Shown in pieces: positions 13,380 through 25,861 of a stretch of DNA of 64,000 nucleotides. Source of the stretch: Populus alba (Eukaryota; Streptophyta; Magnoliopsida; Malpighiales; Salicaceae); NCBI RefSeq assembly GCF_005239225.2, contig NC_133289.1, forward strand, positions 3,231,501-3,295,500, given 5' to 3'. Numbering within the stretch: the stretch's first letter is position 1; each line of letters opens with the position of its first letter. The position numbers and the translations under genes are program-made. The notes under the pieces are model-generated. The model had not been told where the DNA came from. It worked only from the letters and a program-made list of their open reading frames with translations, and searched no databases.

Positions 13380-14267
13380 TGAGATTTTATAAATGTCTGC
13401 TAGTGCCATGAAGACAGTGGCCAAACTAGCAAGAAAAAAGAAGAACACAGCGGTTCAATACAAAAAAGAAAAGGGAGGCAAAAAAGGAGAATAGAAATAA
13501 AATGAGCTACATACCAACAAGCATTTAATGAACAAAACTGAAACGCCTTGCAGATTTGACCATAGGAGGATCCCATCTGAGCTTCTGAACAGCAAGTCAA
13601 TTCCTATGTAGCCAAAGTGCCAGTTGGTGAAGAACCAGCTCGAAGATAGTATCCTAATCAGTACAATCTCCCAAGAACACCCTCTTGTTTCTAGCTAACC
13701 AAATACCCTATAAAACACCATAAGTCGAATTGAAAATGGCTTTGCGCTGGAATTTGCCTTTAACCAAATATTTTCACTCAAGTAGCAGGTTTGCAATAGT
13801 ATTTGGTATGTATAGTTTATTAACCTATGATTGCAAGCTGCCCTTTTTGTTTCTAATGCATAGAGCATTGTTAATTGCTAACCTTGTTAATTGCTAACCA
13901 TGTATAGAGCATTGGTAATTGCTAACCTTGCAATACATTGGTGATAAATTATAACCACATCATCCAATTATGATTTCCAGGGTACAGAATTTTCAGCCCT
14001 GTTAACCTTATCATTGTTGTTGTTGTGGGGTGACATAACATCATTTTCATCCTTAGATTCTGATTTGATAATATAATCTACAAAGTGTTGAATTGATGAG
14101 AGTTTTGGACGGGAAGATGGTGTAATCTCTGTAATAAGTATCTGAAACTACTCCCATATAAGCTCAGATTAACTCTATCATGCAAGGCATTTGTAGATAT
14201 GATGTAACAAGTAATACGCGTACACTAGAGACTAGTTATCATTAGCATTACTTAAATCATAGCCAAT
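13380..14267 (-). pseudogene. LINE remnant, distal part (C-terminal zinc-knuckle region)
   Basis: On the minus strand, around 13590-13720, the translation reads GIWLARNKRVF followed later by LVLHQLALWLHRN, broken by stops. This resembles the zf-RVT region at the C-terminus of plant non-LTR reverse transcriptases. Around 13985-14260 the minus strand continues the ORF1-like sequence seen to the right of the copia element. The reverse transcriptase and endonuclease that should lie between are missing, so the LINE was internally deleted before or after decay. A short local duplication with 'ttaattgctaacc' repeats lies at 13866-13926. Confidence 0.5.
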
Positions 14268-14493
14268 TGTGATGTATTCAAGAACTAAAGATTGTATAGA
14301 TCATGAATAATCCTTGTTAAACAGAAGTTCTATGGCTTAAATAGCCATTACAGCTGGAACATAACAGAAAAGAAATAAACCACGTCTTCACATCCCGAAA
14401 ACTGAGGTAACCGAATATAAGACTTAGTCGTAACTCCTAAAAGCTAGGAATTTATTCAAACTAAATATTGCTTGCATTAATAGGACTCTAACA
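14268..14493 (-). repeat. copia 3' LTR
   Basis: 226 bp, starts TGTTAGAGTCC and ends ACATCACA on the minus strand. It appears identical to the other LTR. Confidence 0.95.
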
Positions 14494-14504
14494 TCTCCTC
14501 CCTT
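14494..14504 (-). other. copia polypurine tract
   Basis: AAGGGAGGAGA on the minus strand, directly before the 3' LTR. This is the expected primer site for plus-strand DNA synthesis. Confidence 0.85.
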
Positions 14505-16050
14505 AAACTGCACTTGCTGAAAGTAAGTCAGTTTAAAAAAACTTCATGCCTTCATGCTTTGAACTCCCAGCATATTACGTAGCTTCAAAAATGATTCAAG
14601 CTTCAACGGCTTTGTCATGATATCTGTCATTTGCTCACTAGTGCCACAATGTATCAGCTCCACAACACCTTCCTTAACCAAGTCGCGTAAGAAATGAAAC
14701 TTTATATCAATGTGTTTGGTTCGTCCGTGAAGAACTGGATTTTTTGATAACTTGATTGTTGAGCTATTATCACAAAAAATCTTGACACACTTGCATGACG
14801 AAAAACCGATATTGTTGAGCACTCGTTTCATCCAAATGTTGTGACAAACACATGCTGCAGCTGCTACATATTCTGCTTCAGTGGTGGAAAGAGTTACTAC
14901 AGGTTGTTTCCTTGAGCTCCATGCAACTGCACCGCCACTCAGCATAAACACATATCCAGAAGTGCTTCTTCTATCTTCTATATCACCCGCATAATCACTG
15001 TCAGTATAAGCCTCAAGATTAGCAGAATTGTTCTCATACTTCACTCCCAAGCTCCCCACGTTCTCAGCACCTCTTTTGTAGAATACTCCTAAGTTCATAG
15101 TCCCTTTCACATACCTGAGGACCCGTTTTGCTGCAGCCATATGAGATATTTTCGGGTTTGTCATGAATTTGCTTAACAAACAGACAACAAACATGATTTC
15201 TGGTCTTGTTACTGATAAATACATTAGGCTGCCGATTATCTGCTTGAATAGTGTTGAGTTTATGTTGGCTTCTTCACTGCTCTTTACCAGTTTCGTTCCT
15301 GGCACAATAGGATTTTTCACAGGATTACAGCTTCCCATTCCAAATCTTTCCAAGACTTCCCCAGCATACTTCATTTGGCATAAATGAATTCCTTCACAAC
15401 TCTGCTGGACCTCAACTCCCAGAAAATATTTCATCTTCCCCAGGTCACTCATGTCAAATTCTAGCTTCATTGACTTCTTAAACTTCTCACATAATTTTAC
15501 ATCATTCCTTGTATAAATTAAATCATCCACATAAAGACTAATGATTAAGAATTTACCGTCAGCTTCATGTTTGAGGAACAATGTATGCTCATGACTGCAT
15601 TTCTCAAAGCCCTCTTTTATGAAGAAACTTTCGATTCTGCTATACCAGGCTCTTGGAGCCTGTTTCAGGCCGTAAAGAGCTTTCTGAAGCTTCAACACTT
15701 TATGCTCTTCCCCTTTATGAACATATCCTTCTGGTTGCTCTACGTAAACTGCCTCATTCAGTTCCCCATGAAGGAATGCACTTTTGACGTCTAGCTGGAA
15801 AACAATCCACCCTTTTTGCGCTGCTAGAGCCAAGATCAAACGAATGGTGTCCTAACGAGCCACAGGTGCAAAGACTTCACTATAGTCAATCCCATACCTC
15901 TGAGCATACCCTTTGACTACCAAACGTGCTTTGCATTTATCCACTTTCTCCACATTGGTATGATATTGTCCACTTTGGGCCTAAGCCCTCATGGATTTGC
16001 TCTTGGGCTATACCCTAAAAGGCCTCATACCAATGGAGATATTTGACCAT

Positions 16051-16060
16051 CTTTATATAC
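16051..16060 (-). promoter_or_regulatory. TATA box in TRIM LTR
   Basis: GTATATAAAG on the minus strand, inside the LTR part that starts at 16113. This is the usual place for a promoter in a TRIM LTR. Confidence 0.55.
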
Positions 16061-16203
16061 CCTTGATCCTCCCCATTTCTAGCCAATGTGAGACTTTGGT
16101 TGCATACCCAACAATCCTCCCCTCAAACAAAGGACCACCGAGCCTCCCCTCAAACAATCATTTATCCGTCCACTCTCTATCAACCATGATTCTTCATTCT
16201 CCA

Positions 16204-16337
16204 CTTCACCGTGTTGGGGTTAGGACACGTCCATGAAGCATCCGGAGAGCACTACCTGACTTGAGAGTTTGCTCTTTCTAGGTCAACTCCTCTTCACCGT
16301 GTTGGAGCCAGGACACGTCCGTGAAGCACCAGGAGCA
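16204..16337 (-). repeat. imperfect direct repeat inside TRIM interior
   Basis: A unit of about 47 bases starting 'cttcaccgtgttgg' and running through 'ggacacgtcc' and 'tgaagca' occurs at 16204-16252 and again at 16292-16337, about 88 bases apart, with a handful of differences. It makes up a large share of the interior and has no coding content. Confidence 0.75.
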
Positions 16338-19237
16338 CACCGCCTATCTAATAGAGCTGATCCACGGATTACATCGTGATTTGCTTGGGGGCCCACCACC
16401 TTTTGTTCGGCATTTCGAGGATTCATCCATCATGGCTAACTCCGGGGCAAGGCTCTGATACCACTTGTAGGGACTACGGACACCACTTTCTCCCTTTTCA
16501 TTCAACTTTGTTCTAAAAATCCATTTGACACCAATAGTTTTTATTCCTTTCGGCTGACTTACAAGATCCCATGTCTTGTTTTTTTCTATAGCTGTAATTT
16601 CCAAATCCATTGCTTCCTTCCATTTTTGTTCTTTTACTGCATCTGCATAGCATATTGGATCATCATGTACCATGAAACAAGCCAAGTTTGACTCGTCAGG
16701 AATGTTGTCTCCACTGACATAGTCTTCCATCCATCGAGGTGCTCTCCTTACTCTCTCCCCTGATCCTGCAATATCTTCTCTTTCTACTTCTGTATGTGGA
16801 GCAGTAGGATCATCTTCTTCTCCCAACTCTTCTGTATCTTGTCCTGTAGCAGTATCAGCTTCTCCACCCAACTCTTCTGTACCCTGATCAGCTGCTTGTA
16901 CATGGTCATTGTCTCTTCCTTCTTCATCATCATAGTCACTGACTTCCCCATCCTCAATATCTTCCCAGGTGAAGACATCATTTTGGACCTCACCAGTACT
17001 CTGAGTCCAATTCCAGCTTTCATTTTCTTCAAACACAACATCCCTGCTAATGATCACTCTTTTGGCATCAGGATCATAAAGCCTATAGGCTTTGGATTCA
17101 TCACTAACACCAAGAAATACACATCTATGACTCTTCTCATCTAACTTGGTTCTCTTCCTGTCAGGAATATGTACATTAGCAATACAACCGAAGACCCTGA
17201 AGTATTTGACATTCGGTTTTTCTCCACTCCAACATTCTTCAGGAGTCATTCCTTTCACAGCCACAGTTAAACTTCTATTCAATATATGTAATCCCCATCT
17301 AACAGCTTCTGGCCAAAATAGTTTAGGCATTTTCGTTTCTGAAAGCAAGCATCTAACCATGTTTAATATTGTTCGATTCTTACGTTCTGCCACTCCATTT
17401 TGTTGAGGAGTATAGGCAGCAGTAAGTTGCCTCTTAATACCATTATTGACACAGAACACATTGAACTCCATAGAAGTGAATTCACCTCCCCTATCTGTTC
17501 TTAAACAACTTATATTGTACCCAGACTCTTTCTCAACAAGTTGTTTAAATGCTTTAAACATTGAAAATGTTTCACTCTTTTCAGCTAAGAAATAAATCCA
17601 AGCTTTTCTACTGAAGTCGTCAATAAAGCATAGTAAATACCTTGTGAGACTGCTTGATGTTGGAGTAATTGGACCACACAAGTCGGCATGTACTAGCTGA
17701 AGTTTCCTTAAAGCCCGCCACTGACTCTTCTTAGGAATGGTTGTTCTATGTTGTTTTCCCTGATAACACACTGTACAGGCTTTGTCCGTGACCTTGAGTG
17801 GTGGAAGTCCTTTGACAAGTTGCTTGCTCTCCAAAACTTTGAGGCTTTTGTTGTTCACATGACCATAACGACGATGCCACAGTCTTGTTAAGTCATCATC
17901 CATTGCTATTAAACACGTAGAAGACTGAGGAATCATGGTTGCTTGTAAGACAAACATCCTGTTCGCAGCCATCAAAGTTTGCATAATGAGTCCTCTTGTA
18001 GGATGATATATTTTACAAGCTCTGTCTTTCATGACAATAGCTAGTCCTCGCTCCTGCAGTTGACCTATGCTCAATAAATTATTATTGAGCTCAGGAATGT
18101 AAAACACATTTCGTATCACCTGAGTTAAGCCTTCAGTTTCAAGCTTAATGTTGTCTTTCCCCATCACCATCATCCTTGCACCATTGCCTAATTTTACTGA
18201 GTGTCTAAATTGTTCATCCATGTCCATAAACCAATCTTTGTTTCCTGACATATGATTAGAACAACCTGAGTCCAGGAACCAAACATCTTCTCTCTTTGCA
18301 TTCTTGTCCTTTACGTAAGCCATCAACAAGAGTTCTTCCTCCTCATCTAGCTCAGCATAATTTGCACCTTTTTCCCAACTAGGACATTCATTTTGAAAAT
18401 GTCCTAGTTTATGACATCTGTAGCACTCTACAATGGCTTTGTTGAAGCTTTGTCTTCCTCTGCCACGTCCACCTCGCCAAATTCCTCTTCCTCGTCCTCT
18501 TCCTGCGTTTGCTTCATGAGTGATCTTAAAGACTTGTTCTTCTTCACATTGACTCTTCATTCTTTGCTCATGCACAAGAAGACTGCTTTGTAGTTCGTCA
18601 ATTGTCATGGTAGTCATGTTGTTTGATTCTTCAATCGAACATACTACATAGTTGAATTTGGAAATCATTGATCTAAGAATCTTTTCTGTAATTGTTGTTT
18701 CACTCATATTCTCTCCATGAGCTTTCATTTTGTTGGCTATGGATAGAACACGGGCAAAATAATTATTCACTGATTCTCCTTCCTTCATGCGAAGAACTTC
18801 AAAGTCACATCGTAATGACTGCAGCTGTGCCCTTTTAACCCGTGTTGAACCTTGAAACTTTTGCTTCATAGAATCCCAGATTGAAGAATGGTCTCAGACA
18901 CATCTCTCTCGATTGCTTGAAAAAGAAGATTTTTTGCCTTCAAATCCTTTAACTTGTTTTCTTCATGCTCCTTTCTTTGAGCATCGGTGAGTTGAGTACG
19001 TTCTGTCACCACTGATGAAAAAGATCGTGCTTCCCCTGCAACATGCACCATGACGCCACAATCCACAACATTCCAATATTCTTTGGAACGAAGTAGATTT
19101 TCCATCAGTTCAGCCTAATGATCATAATGCCCTGTAAATTTAGGCACATAACTGGTGCTGCTTCCTTCTGCCATTGAAAGAAAAGAAAAAAACTCTCAAA
19201 CTCTCGTTCACTCTTATAATCTCAGTCAGGCCACAAG

Positions 19238-19249
19238 GCTCTGATACCA
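19238..19249 (-). other. copia primer-binding site
   Basis: TGGTATCAGAGC on the minus strand, two bases inside the 5' LTR. It is complementary to the 3' end of initiator tRNA-Met, the usual primer of plant copia elements. Confidence 0.9.
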
Positions 19250-19251
19250 AT

Positions 19252-19477
19252 TGTGATGTATTCAAGAACTAAAGATTGTATAGATCATGAATAATCCTTG
19301 TTAAACAGAAGTTCTATGGCTTAAATAGCCATTACAGCTGGAACATAACAGAAAAGAAATAAACCACGTCTTCACATCCCGAAAACTGAGGTAACCGAAT
19401 ATAAGACTTAGTCGTAACTCCTAAAAGCTAGGAATTTATTCAAACTAAATATTGCTTGCATTAATAGGACTCTAACA
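19252..19477 (-). repeat. copia 5' LTR with promoter
   Basis: 226 bp and apparently identical to the LTR at 14268-14493. On the minus strand it contains the TATA-like CTATTTAAG about two thirds along, the likely promoter of the element. Confidence 0.95.
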
Positions 19478-19990
19478 CCAATGACCTTCCCTTTTGCTTT
19501 TAAGATGTCAAAAATACAGTCTTTGTTTCATGCTGCCAAAGGTAATCCTGAAATATTAACCCATGCAAATCTATCAATGGCCCTGTCCACTCGTATCCAT
19601 GGCTTTTTTGTAACCATTCAACATCTTCGTCCTTAGTTATGGATCTTCGTCCATGTTCAAAGAAGAATTTGTGACACATAAGTGGTTTCCATAGACGTTA
19701 CTTGATGTGTTTTTTGTGAAGATTAAAGGTTAGGAGGGTAGATTGTGTAATTGTAAGAGGTAAAAGAGGGCAGAGGTTGGAGCAGGGACAGTTCTTCAAG
19801 TCATATGATCAAACTGGTGGAGTACGTAGATGATGTTGGTTTGTAGACATGTTTTAAGGATGTTGTTTTCTACCACAACTCAAAGAAAATAAGCAGAGGT
19901 AGAGAAGAGGTCCTCATGGTCGGAAAATTTAGTTGTAACTTTTGGAGATGACTTTGATTCAAGCTTGTAGCTATGGACACTAGGAAGTTG
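19478..19990 (-). pseudogene. LINE remnant, ORF1-like part
   Basis: On the minus strand the segment around 19485-19630 translates as WIRVDRAIDRFAWVNISGLP followed by a stop and DILKAKGKVIG. This matches the style of DUF4283-type ORF1 proteins of plant LINEs ('W-I-SGLPL'). Removing the copia element and one ccaat copy lets the frame run on in phase (GKVIGYDLSNAND) into 14267 and below, which confirms that copia landed in this sequence. Upstream (19640-19990) resembles decayed LINE sequence without a clear frame. Confidence 0.5.
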
Positions 19991-22900
19991 TAGATATGCA
20001 TACATTCCATATAATAAAAGGACTAAAATTGCTTTTTTTCTATTACCATATCATTAATTTGAAAATGTCTTTTCGTTACAATATGAATATTTAATATGTA
20101 GCCTTGGTTTACTATTTCAAAATAAAAAAAAATGATAGATGGTTTTTTTATTTTTAAATGATAGAAATTCATTTCAAAACTATCTTAAAAATATAGATTT
20201 ATATTTATATACATATGTATACTGTATATCTTCAATTAAATACATTTTTTTCATTTTTGTTTATATCTTTTTTATCCTGGGATATTCATCAAATACAATT
20301 GTAGAGATTCTAAAAGCTAGTATTACTGACATTTTTTATAATAAGATGTAATGTTTTTTTTTTTCAAATTTATTTAATGAATATTTATTTTTTAGCATTC
20401 TAACCTGTTTTTTAAAGTATTTTTTGCTTGATATAAAAAACAAATAAAAAATCTAAAAATATATTATTTTAATGTATTTTTAATTAAAAAACACTTTAAA
20501 AAAAAATATCATACATCATAATATCAAACACTCATTTAATTGATTGGTTGGCTATTTATAGATTGGAATCTTGCATGTATCTTTACATCACCTCCATTAA
20601 ATCTAAACTATTAGATTCAAATCTAATAGCATATTTAATTCATGATAAGAACACTTAATTTAACTACTTATTATCTTTTTTCTAACTTAATTTAAATAAT
20701 TTAATTCAAAATCAATGGTGGGATTTAAAATATGATTGATCATGACTAAATTTTTAAACATCAAATGGTGAAAAATGGCCCTTAAAAATACCAAATTTAC
20801 AATCACTAGCAAATTAAGGAGCAATGAACAGAAGGTAGTTATAATTGATTTATAGCTCTCATAATGTACCAAGTAACTATCGGTAGCTTCTTTAAGATCA
20901 TCTCTTTGTGATGCTTGACTTGTCGATGAGTGGATTTTGCACCTTTAAAGTGGAATTAAGAGGAAATTATTCAGACCCCACGTAAAAATTAGGGTAGAAT
21001 TAGCCTTGGATGATGAGATTAGTATCCGATGAACTGCAACTTTCTTAATTAGTCTTTTTTTTGGCTCCATCGCTCTATGATATATATAGCTGGTGATATT
21101 TTCACTTTATGTTGGCTTTATTGATTAGACTCCTATTTAACAGAAAAATTAATGATTGGAATGGAAGAGTATAACAAGCCATTTAAACTTTCTTTCTTAA
21201 GGTTAATTGCTTGTTTGAAAATGATTGTATTTACCATAATTAAATTATGGCAGCTACAAAACTATCATAGAATTATAAGTTTGGTAAGAATTAAAAGATT
21301 GACTAAACATTGTACCTATTCTTGCCGCATCATTGTGTCGAATCTTTTTTCTTTGAAAATTAGATATCATTAAATAGATGCCTTGCTTTATATCATGGGT
21401 CGAGTTATTTTTTTGTAATACAAAATATATATATCAATGATGTCAGTGTTTTTACAAGAATAAAAAAATTTGAAGATTTATGTTATTGACTTGATTAAGT
21501 TCAATTAACTTAATAATATTTTTAAAAAAGCATCAACAATAAATAAAGCAAACAAAAAAAAATAATAATAATAATAAACTATAAAAAATGACCTTTGAAT
21601 ACTCGAGAAAAGAAAAAAAAAAACTTATTGGAGACTTATCATCGTTTCATTATAAACACTACTCTACTACTATAAACAAACTCACTAGAACTATTCTAAA
21701 ACCATTGTAAAAGTTTACATGATAACATTAAAAGAAGTCACATGTACAATTAGAGCAACGACCCGAAAAGCAAACCAAATAAAATATCATGAAGTGAGTA
21801 TTTCATGCTTATATTTAATCAATTAATTTAATTTAATTTAATTTAAAAGTAAAATTTATTTTAAAAAAATAAATTTAACAAAGAACAACAAGTTAAAAAA
21901 CCTAAGATAACCTAGGTTATTTTCAAAATCACTAAAAAAATCCTATGGAAAGCAATAAAAAAAATAGCAAAGCTTAATTTCCAATTAAATAAATGTTGAA
22001 GGTGAAAATGAAAAAAACTTGAGCTTAAAAAAAAGAGAGGAACCAAGTAAACCCGAACAAATCTTCTAAATTTGGGTTAATCTCTCAAACTCAGAATCTA
22101 TGAAAATCTTAAAATCGGGCTTAATTAAAAAGTTTAATTCCCAACTAATTTAGTGTTGAAAGATAAAATTTAAAAAAAATAATTTAAAATTTTTGCAAAG
22201 TTAAAAAAATAAAAAATAAAAAGATTAATGATTAAATTTGATAGGATAAAAGACTTAATAAGGATGAAATAAAAAAATTAATTTTAAAATTTTCTCAAAT
22301 AGAAAAATAGCAACCAAGGGATCAAATCGATAAATAAAATAAATAAATGATGAAATTAAAAAGAAAATCCTGATTTATAAAATGAATTTTTGACCTACTT
22401 GGACTTAATTTTAAAAACTTCTCTATAAGAACTATAAAAGGTAGTTGTAAGAATAAGAGTACCAAAAAAGTTCCAATTGAAGAGTTATTTATAAGGAAAA
22501 TAAAATATAGAGACTAAAAACTTTTTGAAAAACTTCAAGAACTAAGTGAACATTAATGAAAAACCACCACATTTTTACCGTTGGAAGGCATGGAGCTAGA
22601 TGGCCCCCCATGAATAAGAGTTTGATATTTATGGGCAATTTTTTAGGGGTCCAACCTATAATCCTATGCTAGTCGTTCTACGGTAACTAATATACAGCCT
22701 CGTGAGTAGCCCTAGTGATTCTCCTTGTCTTATACGAAGAATTCCAAGGTAAGATTATGGCTTTGTATCAACTATCATGTGGTTAAATATCAAACTCAAG
22801 TAGTTATAATGTACACTATCGTCCTTGATTTATTTGTTGAAGGAAACTATCCCAACTTATGATTTCTTATTACTACTTGTTTGTTTAGAATTATATTTGC

Positions 22901-23559
22901 AATTGAGGTCTAACAAGGGTTTTGTTTATTTATATACATTCACCATGTATTTATTAAATTTAATTTAGTTTTAGGAATCAATCTAGATAACCCAAGACTC
23001 TAACTTTATTTTAGGTCGGATTTCAATTTAAACCGAAAATAATTGACATAATCAAAACCTTATTAACCATTGATCCATGAGTTAATCTAACCAAACTTAG
23101 CATGATCAACACTAAATAATGTTTTTTTAAAAAATAAAATGATATGATTTAATAAATAAATAAAATAATTAATCCGAGTTAGTTTAATAATCCAATAGCT
23201 CGAAAAAACTCGAATAAGATGCGACAATTATGGTTCAAATAACTAAACACATTGATTGTAAAGAAGGCCATGGCAACTCCAAACTTTGAAAAAAGAAATA
23301 TATTTTATTCCTAACATTTGGAGAGCTTCCAATTATACATTTCAATGATGCATGTTCTGTACTCTAAAAATCAAATATTTTCTTATTCATTCTCTAATCC
23401 TAGATTTCTGGTTCCGCCATCGATCCTATCAACTCTTTTTATGATCAATTTAACTAAAATGTACGACACGACAAGTAGGTTATCATATTTCATGAGAAGT
23501 GAATACTCCATTAATGGTGGGCCAAACTCTTAACATATAAAAGGGTAGCCGGTATACAA
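19991..23559. other. intergenic, AT-rich repeats
   Basis: No gene seen. About 20401-20533 resembles the MITE-like family ('aaagtattttttgcttgat' to 'aatatcaaacactc'). About 21780-22560 is purine-rich and related to the array at 8964-10380 on the opposite strand. About 22970-23230 holds 'aaccgaaaat-gacataatc-aaacc' degenerate repeat sequence. The plus-strand frame 23318-23533 has no recognisable family. Confidence 0.4.
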
Positions 23560-24310
23560 GTACAAGAAAAAATCAAAGTTGTCACATATTGACCATTCAT
23601 AGTTTGTCATGGGATGCACAGAAAGAAAGAACTATATATTATGTATGTATATACTAGAAGTATAATCTTATTGTACATGGGATCTAATGGTTCATAAGAC
23701 CACAAGAACAGACAAAGACACACAATCCTAAGCAAAAAATGACAACAAGCAGAAGCTATAAACATAGATAAATCAATCAATGGAGAGAAACATTGTAAAC
23801 CTTAAAAGCCAAGATGGAAGGAAGTTTTTGAAACGAAGAGGGAGGACGAGGGAGAGGGGTGATCATGATGATATGAAGAAGCCAAAGGGTCAACTCAACC
23901 ACTGGCAATAGAGTATCAGCACCACCACCACCACCATCATCATCATCAATCTCTCTGCAAATGAAATAATTAGAGACCGTGCGTGTGTGTTTGCATGTGT
24001 GGTGTAGGGTTTTCTTGTGGGGGCAAGACCGACAAGCGTGGGGTTGTCTTGTCTTATCAGCTCCCTTTTCAGTGACCCATTTCTTTTCATTTAAAGGATG
24101 ATTTTATCTTCCTTTGCTTGTTCGTTGCTTCTTCTAAATTTACTTCACTGTCCCTCTCCCTCTCCCTCCATTATAGGACTACTGTATATCTTGCATGGCT
24201 ATCTATGGGCCCAGCTAGCTAGGCATCTAGGGCATGGTCAAGGTCTCTTAACTTGTAGTCAAGCCCTTCTCTCACTTTTCTGAGTTCCTAGCTACCCTCC
24301 TGTACATTAT
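23560..24310 (-). other. G+C-richer island, unrecognised
   Basis: More balanced composition than its flanks. On the minus strand a 66-codon frame (23890-24090) ends in short Met and Val runs encoded by ATG and GTG repeats (plus strand CAC/CAT triplets at 23920-23946). The triplet repeat makes this look like a leader or non-coding transcript more than a protein gene. A purine-rich run GAGGGAGAGG is found near 24155-24175 on the minus strand. No family is recognised. Confidence 0.25.
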
Positions 24311-25861
24311 GAATTATTGAGAATAACAATAACAATCGATATAGTAGCTAGGAGCAATAGAATGTGAGCAATGAGTGATGAAGGTATGCTAGATTTAACA
24401 GTGACATTAATATACTATTAAATTAAAGGTTTAATTCTTGGAAAACGTTAGCATCAATTAATAAACAGTGTTTAATGGTTACTGTCAACTGTAAACATTA
24501 ACAGGCTAGTTATTCGAATCCATTATTCATCCTAAATTCTCTTGTAACAGTACCATAAATGAACGACTTCAAGACTCACATGACTTATGACTTTATTTAA
24601 CAAGGAAAAAAACTTCATTTTTTAATTATTATTTACCAAAGAAATTTTTGGATTTTCTACTCCACCTTTTGTATTTTTTTTTTTATAAATACTATAGTTA
24701 ATAAACTCAACTTAAGCCCAATAGATTAATCCAATAACTTGTAGGCTTGAACCTGATTCGAGTCAGATTTTATTTCAAATCAATTTAAAAAATAACCTAG
24801 TAAAACCTGAACAAAATCCAATCTACTCACACCAAGAGCTTTTCAATTTTTACTCAAAACAATGTTTTATTTAAAAAAATTAAAGCAAATTTTTTTAGAA
24901 TCAAATAAATCTATCATCCTAGCGATGAGCCGGTGTGATACTACCCTTCGTCTTTATATTAAAACTCTGAAGTGAACTCCTATATAAGATAACAGTGGGT
25001 CCTCTTTCCTTCTTGTAAGATTTGCTTCACGAGTGTGTATGTGCTGCTTTAGTTGATGTTGCTGGCTGCCCTGTCTTGTATCCAGACTGTTAGACTGTAC
25101 TTCTTTTCTTCAATATCCAAAAAAAAAAAAAGACAAATCACAAACTTTTTTGGCACAAAAACACTCGTATATAGCATCTCTCTCACAAAAGCTTTGCCTG
25201 ACGGGTTCAAAACCTCATTAGAGCAAAAGTAAAATCACCTGAAACGTGAAGGGTTTTCTTGAATGGTCTTGCTGCTGGGACCGATAAATTTTGAAATCAA
25301 CAATTTGTTTTAAAAAGGTTGATTTAGCCCATTACAAATTGCACTCAGAGGTGTAGATGGCAAGAGAAGGCCTGGTTAGAGCCCATCCATGCTCGGATAT
25401 AGCTTCAAAGCTTGAACATCCCCCAAGATGTTTCAATGGCAGCATTTTTGCAAGTATGAAAAAGGTTTTTAAATATAATGCAATCTTGAGTTGTTGGCTG
25501 AGGAGGTAAATGGGCTCTGCTTAAGCAAAGAATGAACCTGAATATGCATTGACCGAGCACGAATACCATGAAAACGAAAACGGCAAAATATGTCCATGAT
25601 GGGGGAATGGATAGTTCTTGGGAGGCTGGTACAATTTTGTTTTCTAAGAAATATGGAAGAAAATCTAATTTCTATGGTCTTATATCCACTGATGTGTGTG
25701 TTATATAGTGAACAACAAACATGCAGAAATGAAATAACCACAAAGCAAATGATAAATTACTACAAGCTGATGACCTCTTTACATTCTACAAGGTGCATGA
25801 GCTGATGACCAAATGCAAGATACAAAGGGTAAAATGAAAAAAAGACTGTAAAAAGTACACC
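24311..25861. other. intergenic, possible solo LTR fragment, then methyltransferase 3' flank
   Basis: About 24690-24860 is degenerate repeat sequence. At 24981-24990 a TATA box (TATATAAGAT) is followed by about 130 bases of pyrimidine-rich non-coding sequence ending near a poly-A at 25119-25131. This resembles the R-U5 part of an LTR, but I could not find its ends. From about 25500 to 25861 the sequence is the likely 3' untranslated flank of the minus-strand methyltransferase. Confidence 0.3.

Larger units (their letters stand above)
15941..16493 (-). mobile_element. TRIM-like insert in copia pol, LTR split (permuted)
   Basis: This 542-bp non-coding segment (plus one copy of an 11-bp end repeat) sits inside the pol frame. 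Read on the minus strand it begins with 28 bp ending CCTACA (16493 down to 16466), then a tRNA-Met primer site TGGTATCAGAGC (16452-16463), a roughly 325-bp interior, a polypurine tract TTGAGGGGAGGAT (16114-16126) and an LTR starting TGTTGGGTATGC at 16113. That LTR contains a TATA box and stops at 15941. The first piece is far too short to be a whole LTR, and the last LTR lacks the CCTACA-type end. Both ends share GGAGAAAGTGG (16483-16493 and 15941-15951). The arrangement fits an LTR of about 190 bp cut at that point. Removing the insert with one repeat copy does not restore the pol frame, which argues against a simple target duplication. Confidence 0.75.
14544..19174 (-). pseudogene. copia gag-pol polyprotein, broken
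   Basis: Gag starts at the ATG at 19172-19174. A TAG stop (19115-19117) interrupts it where the family usually has Trp. Gag stays open from 19105 and loses frame at about 18880-18890, beside a small deletion. A long open stretch of 841 codons (16344-18869) then holds the rest of gag, the CCHC knuckle CYRCHKLGHFQNEC (residues 149-162 of that stretch), the protease DSG (200-202), the integrase HHCC zinc site (H332, H337, C365, C368) and the D-D-E core (D395, D459, E495). The frame runs into the nested TRIM insert and ends there. Beyond it a TAG at 15852-15854 breaks the reverse transcriptase. The following open part (14544-15839) carries the YVDD catalytic motif (about 32 kDa into RT-RNase H, residues 103-106), LYGLKQAPRAWY, and an RNase H region with TDSDYAGD and STTEAEY. 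Individual domains look well preserved. Confidence 0.92.
14268..19477 (-). mobile_element. Ty1/copia LTR retrotransposon, young but defective
   Basis: A complete element of 5210 bp in minus orientation. The two LTRs (14268-14493 and 19252-19477) are 226 bp each and identical by eye. It is flanked by the 5-bp direct repeat ccaat (14263-14267 and 19478-19482). A tRNA-Met-type primer site sits just inside the 5' LTR and a polypurine tract just inside the 3' LTR. Domain order is gag, zinc knuckle, protease, integrase, reverse transcriptase, RNase H, which is the copia order. It carries a nested TRIM-like insert and several coding lesions, yet identical LTRs imply recent integration, so it was probably mobilised by proteins from another copy (inference). 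It is inserted into an older LINE remnant. Confidence 0.95.
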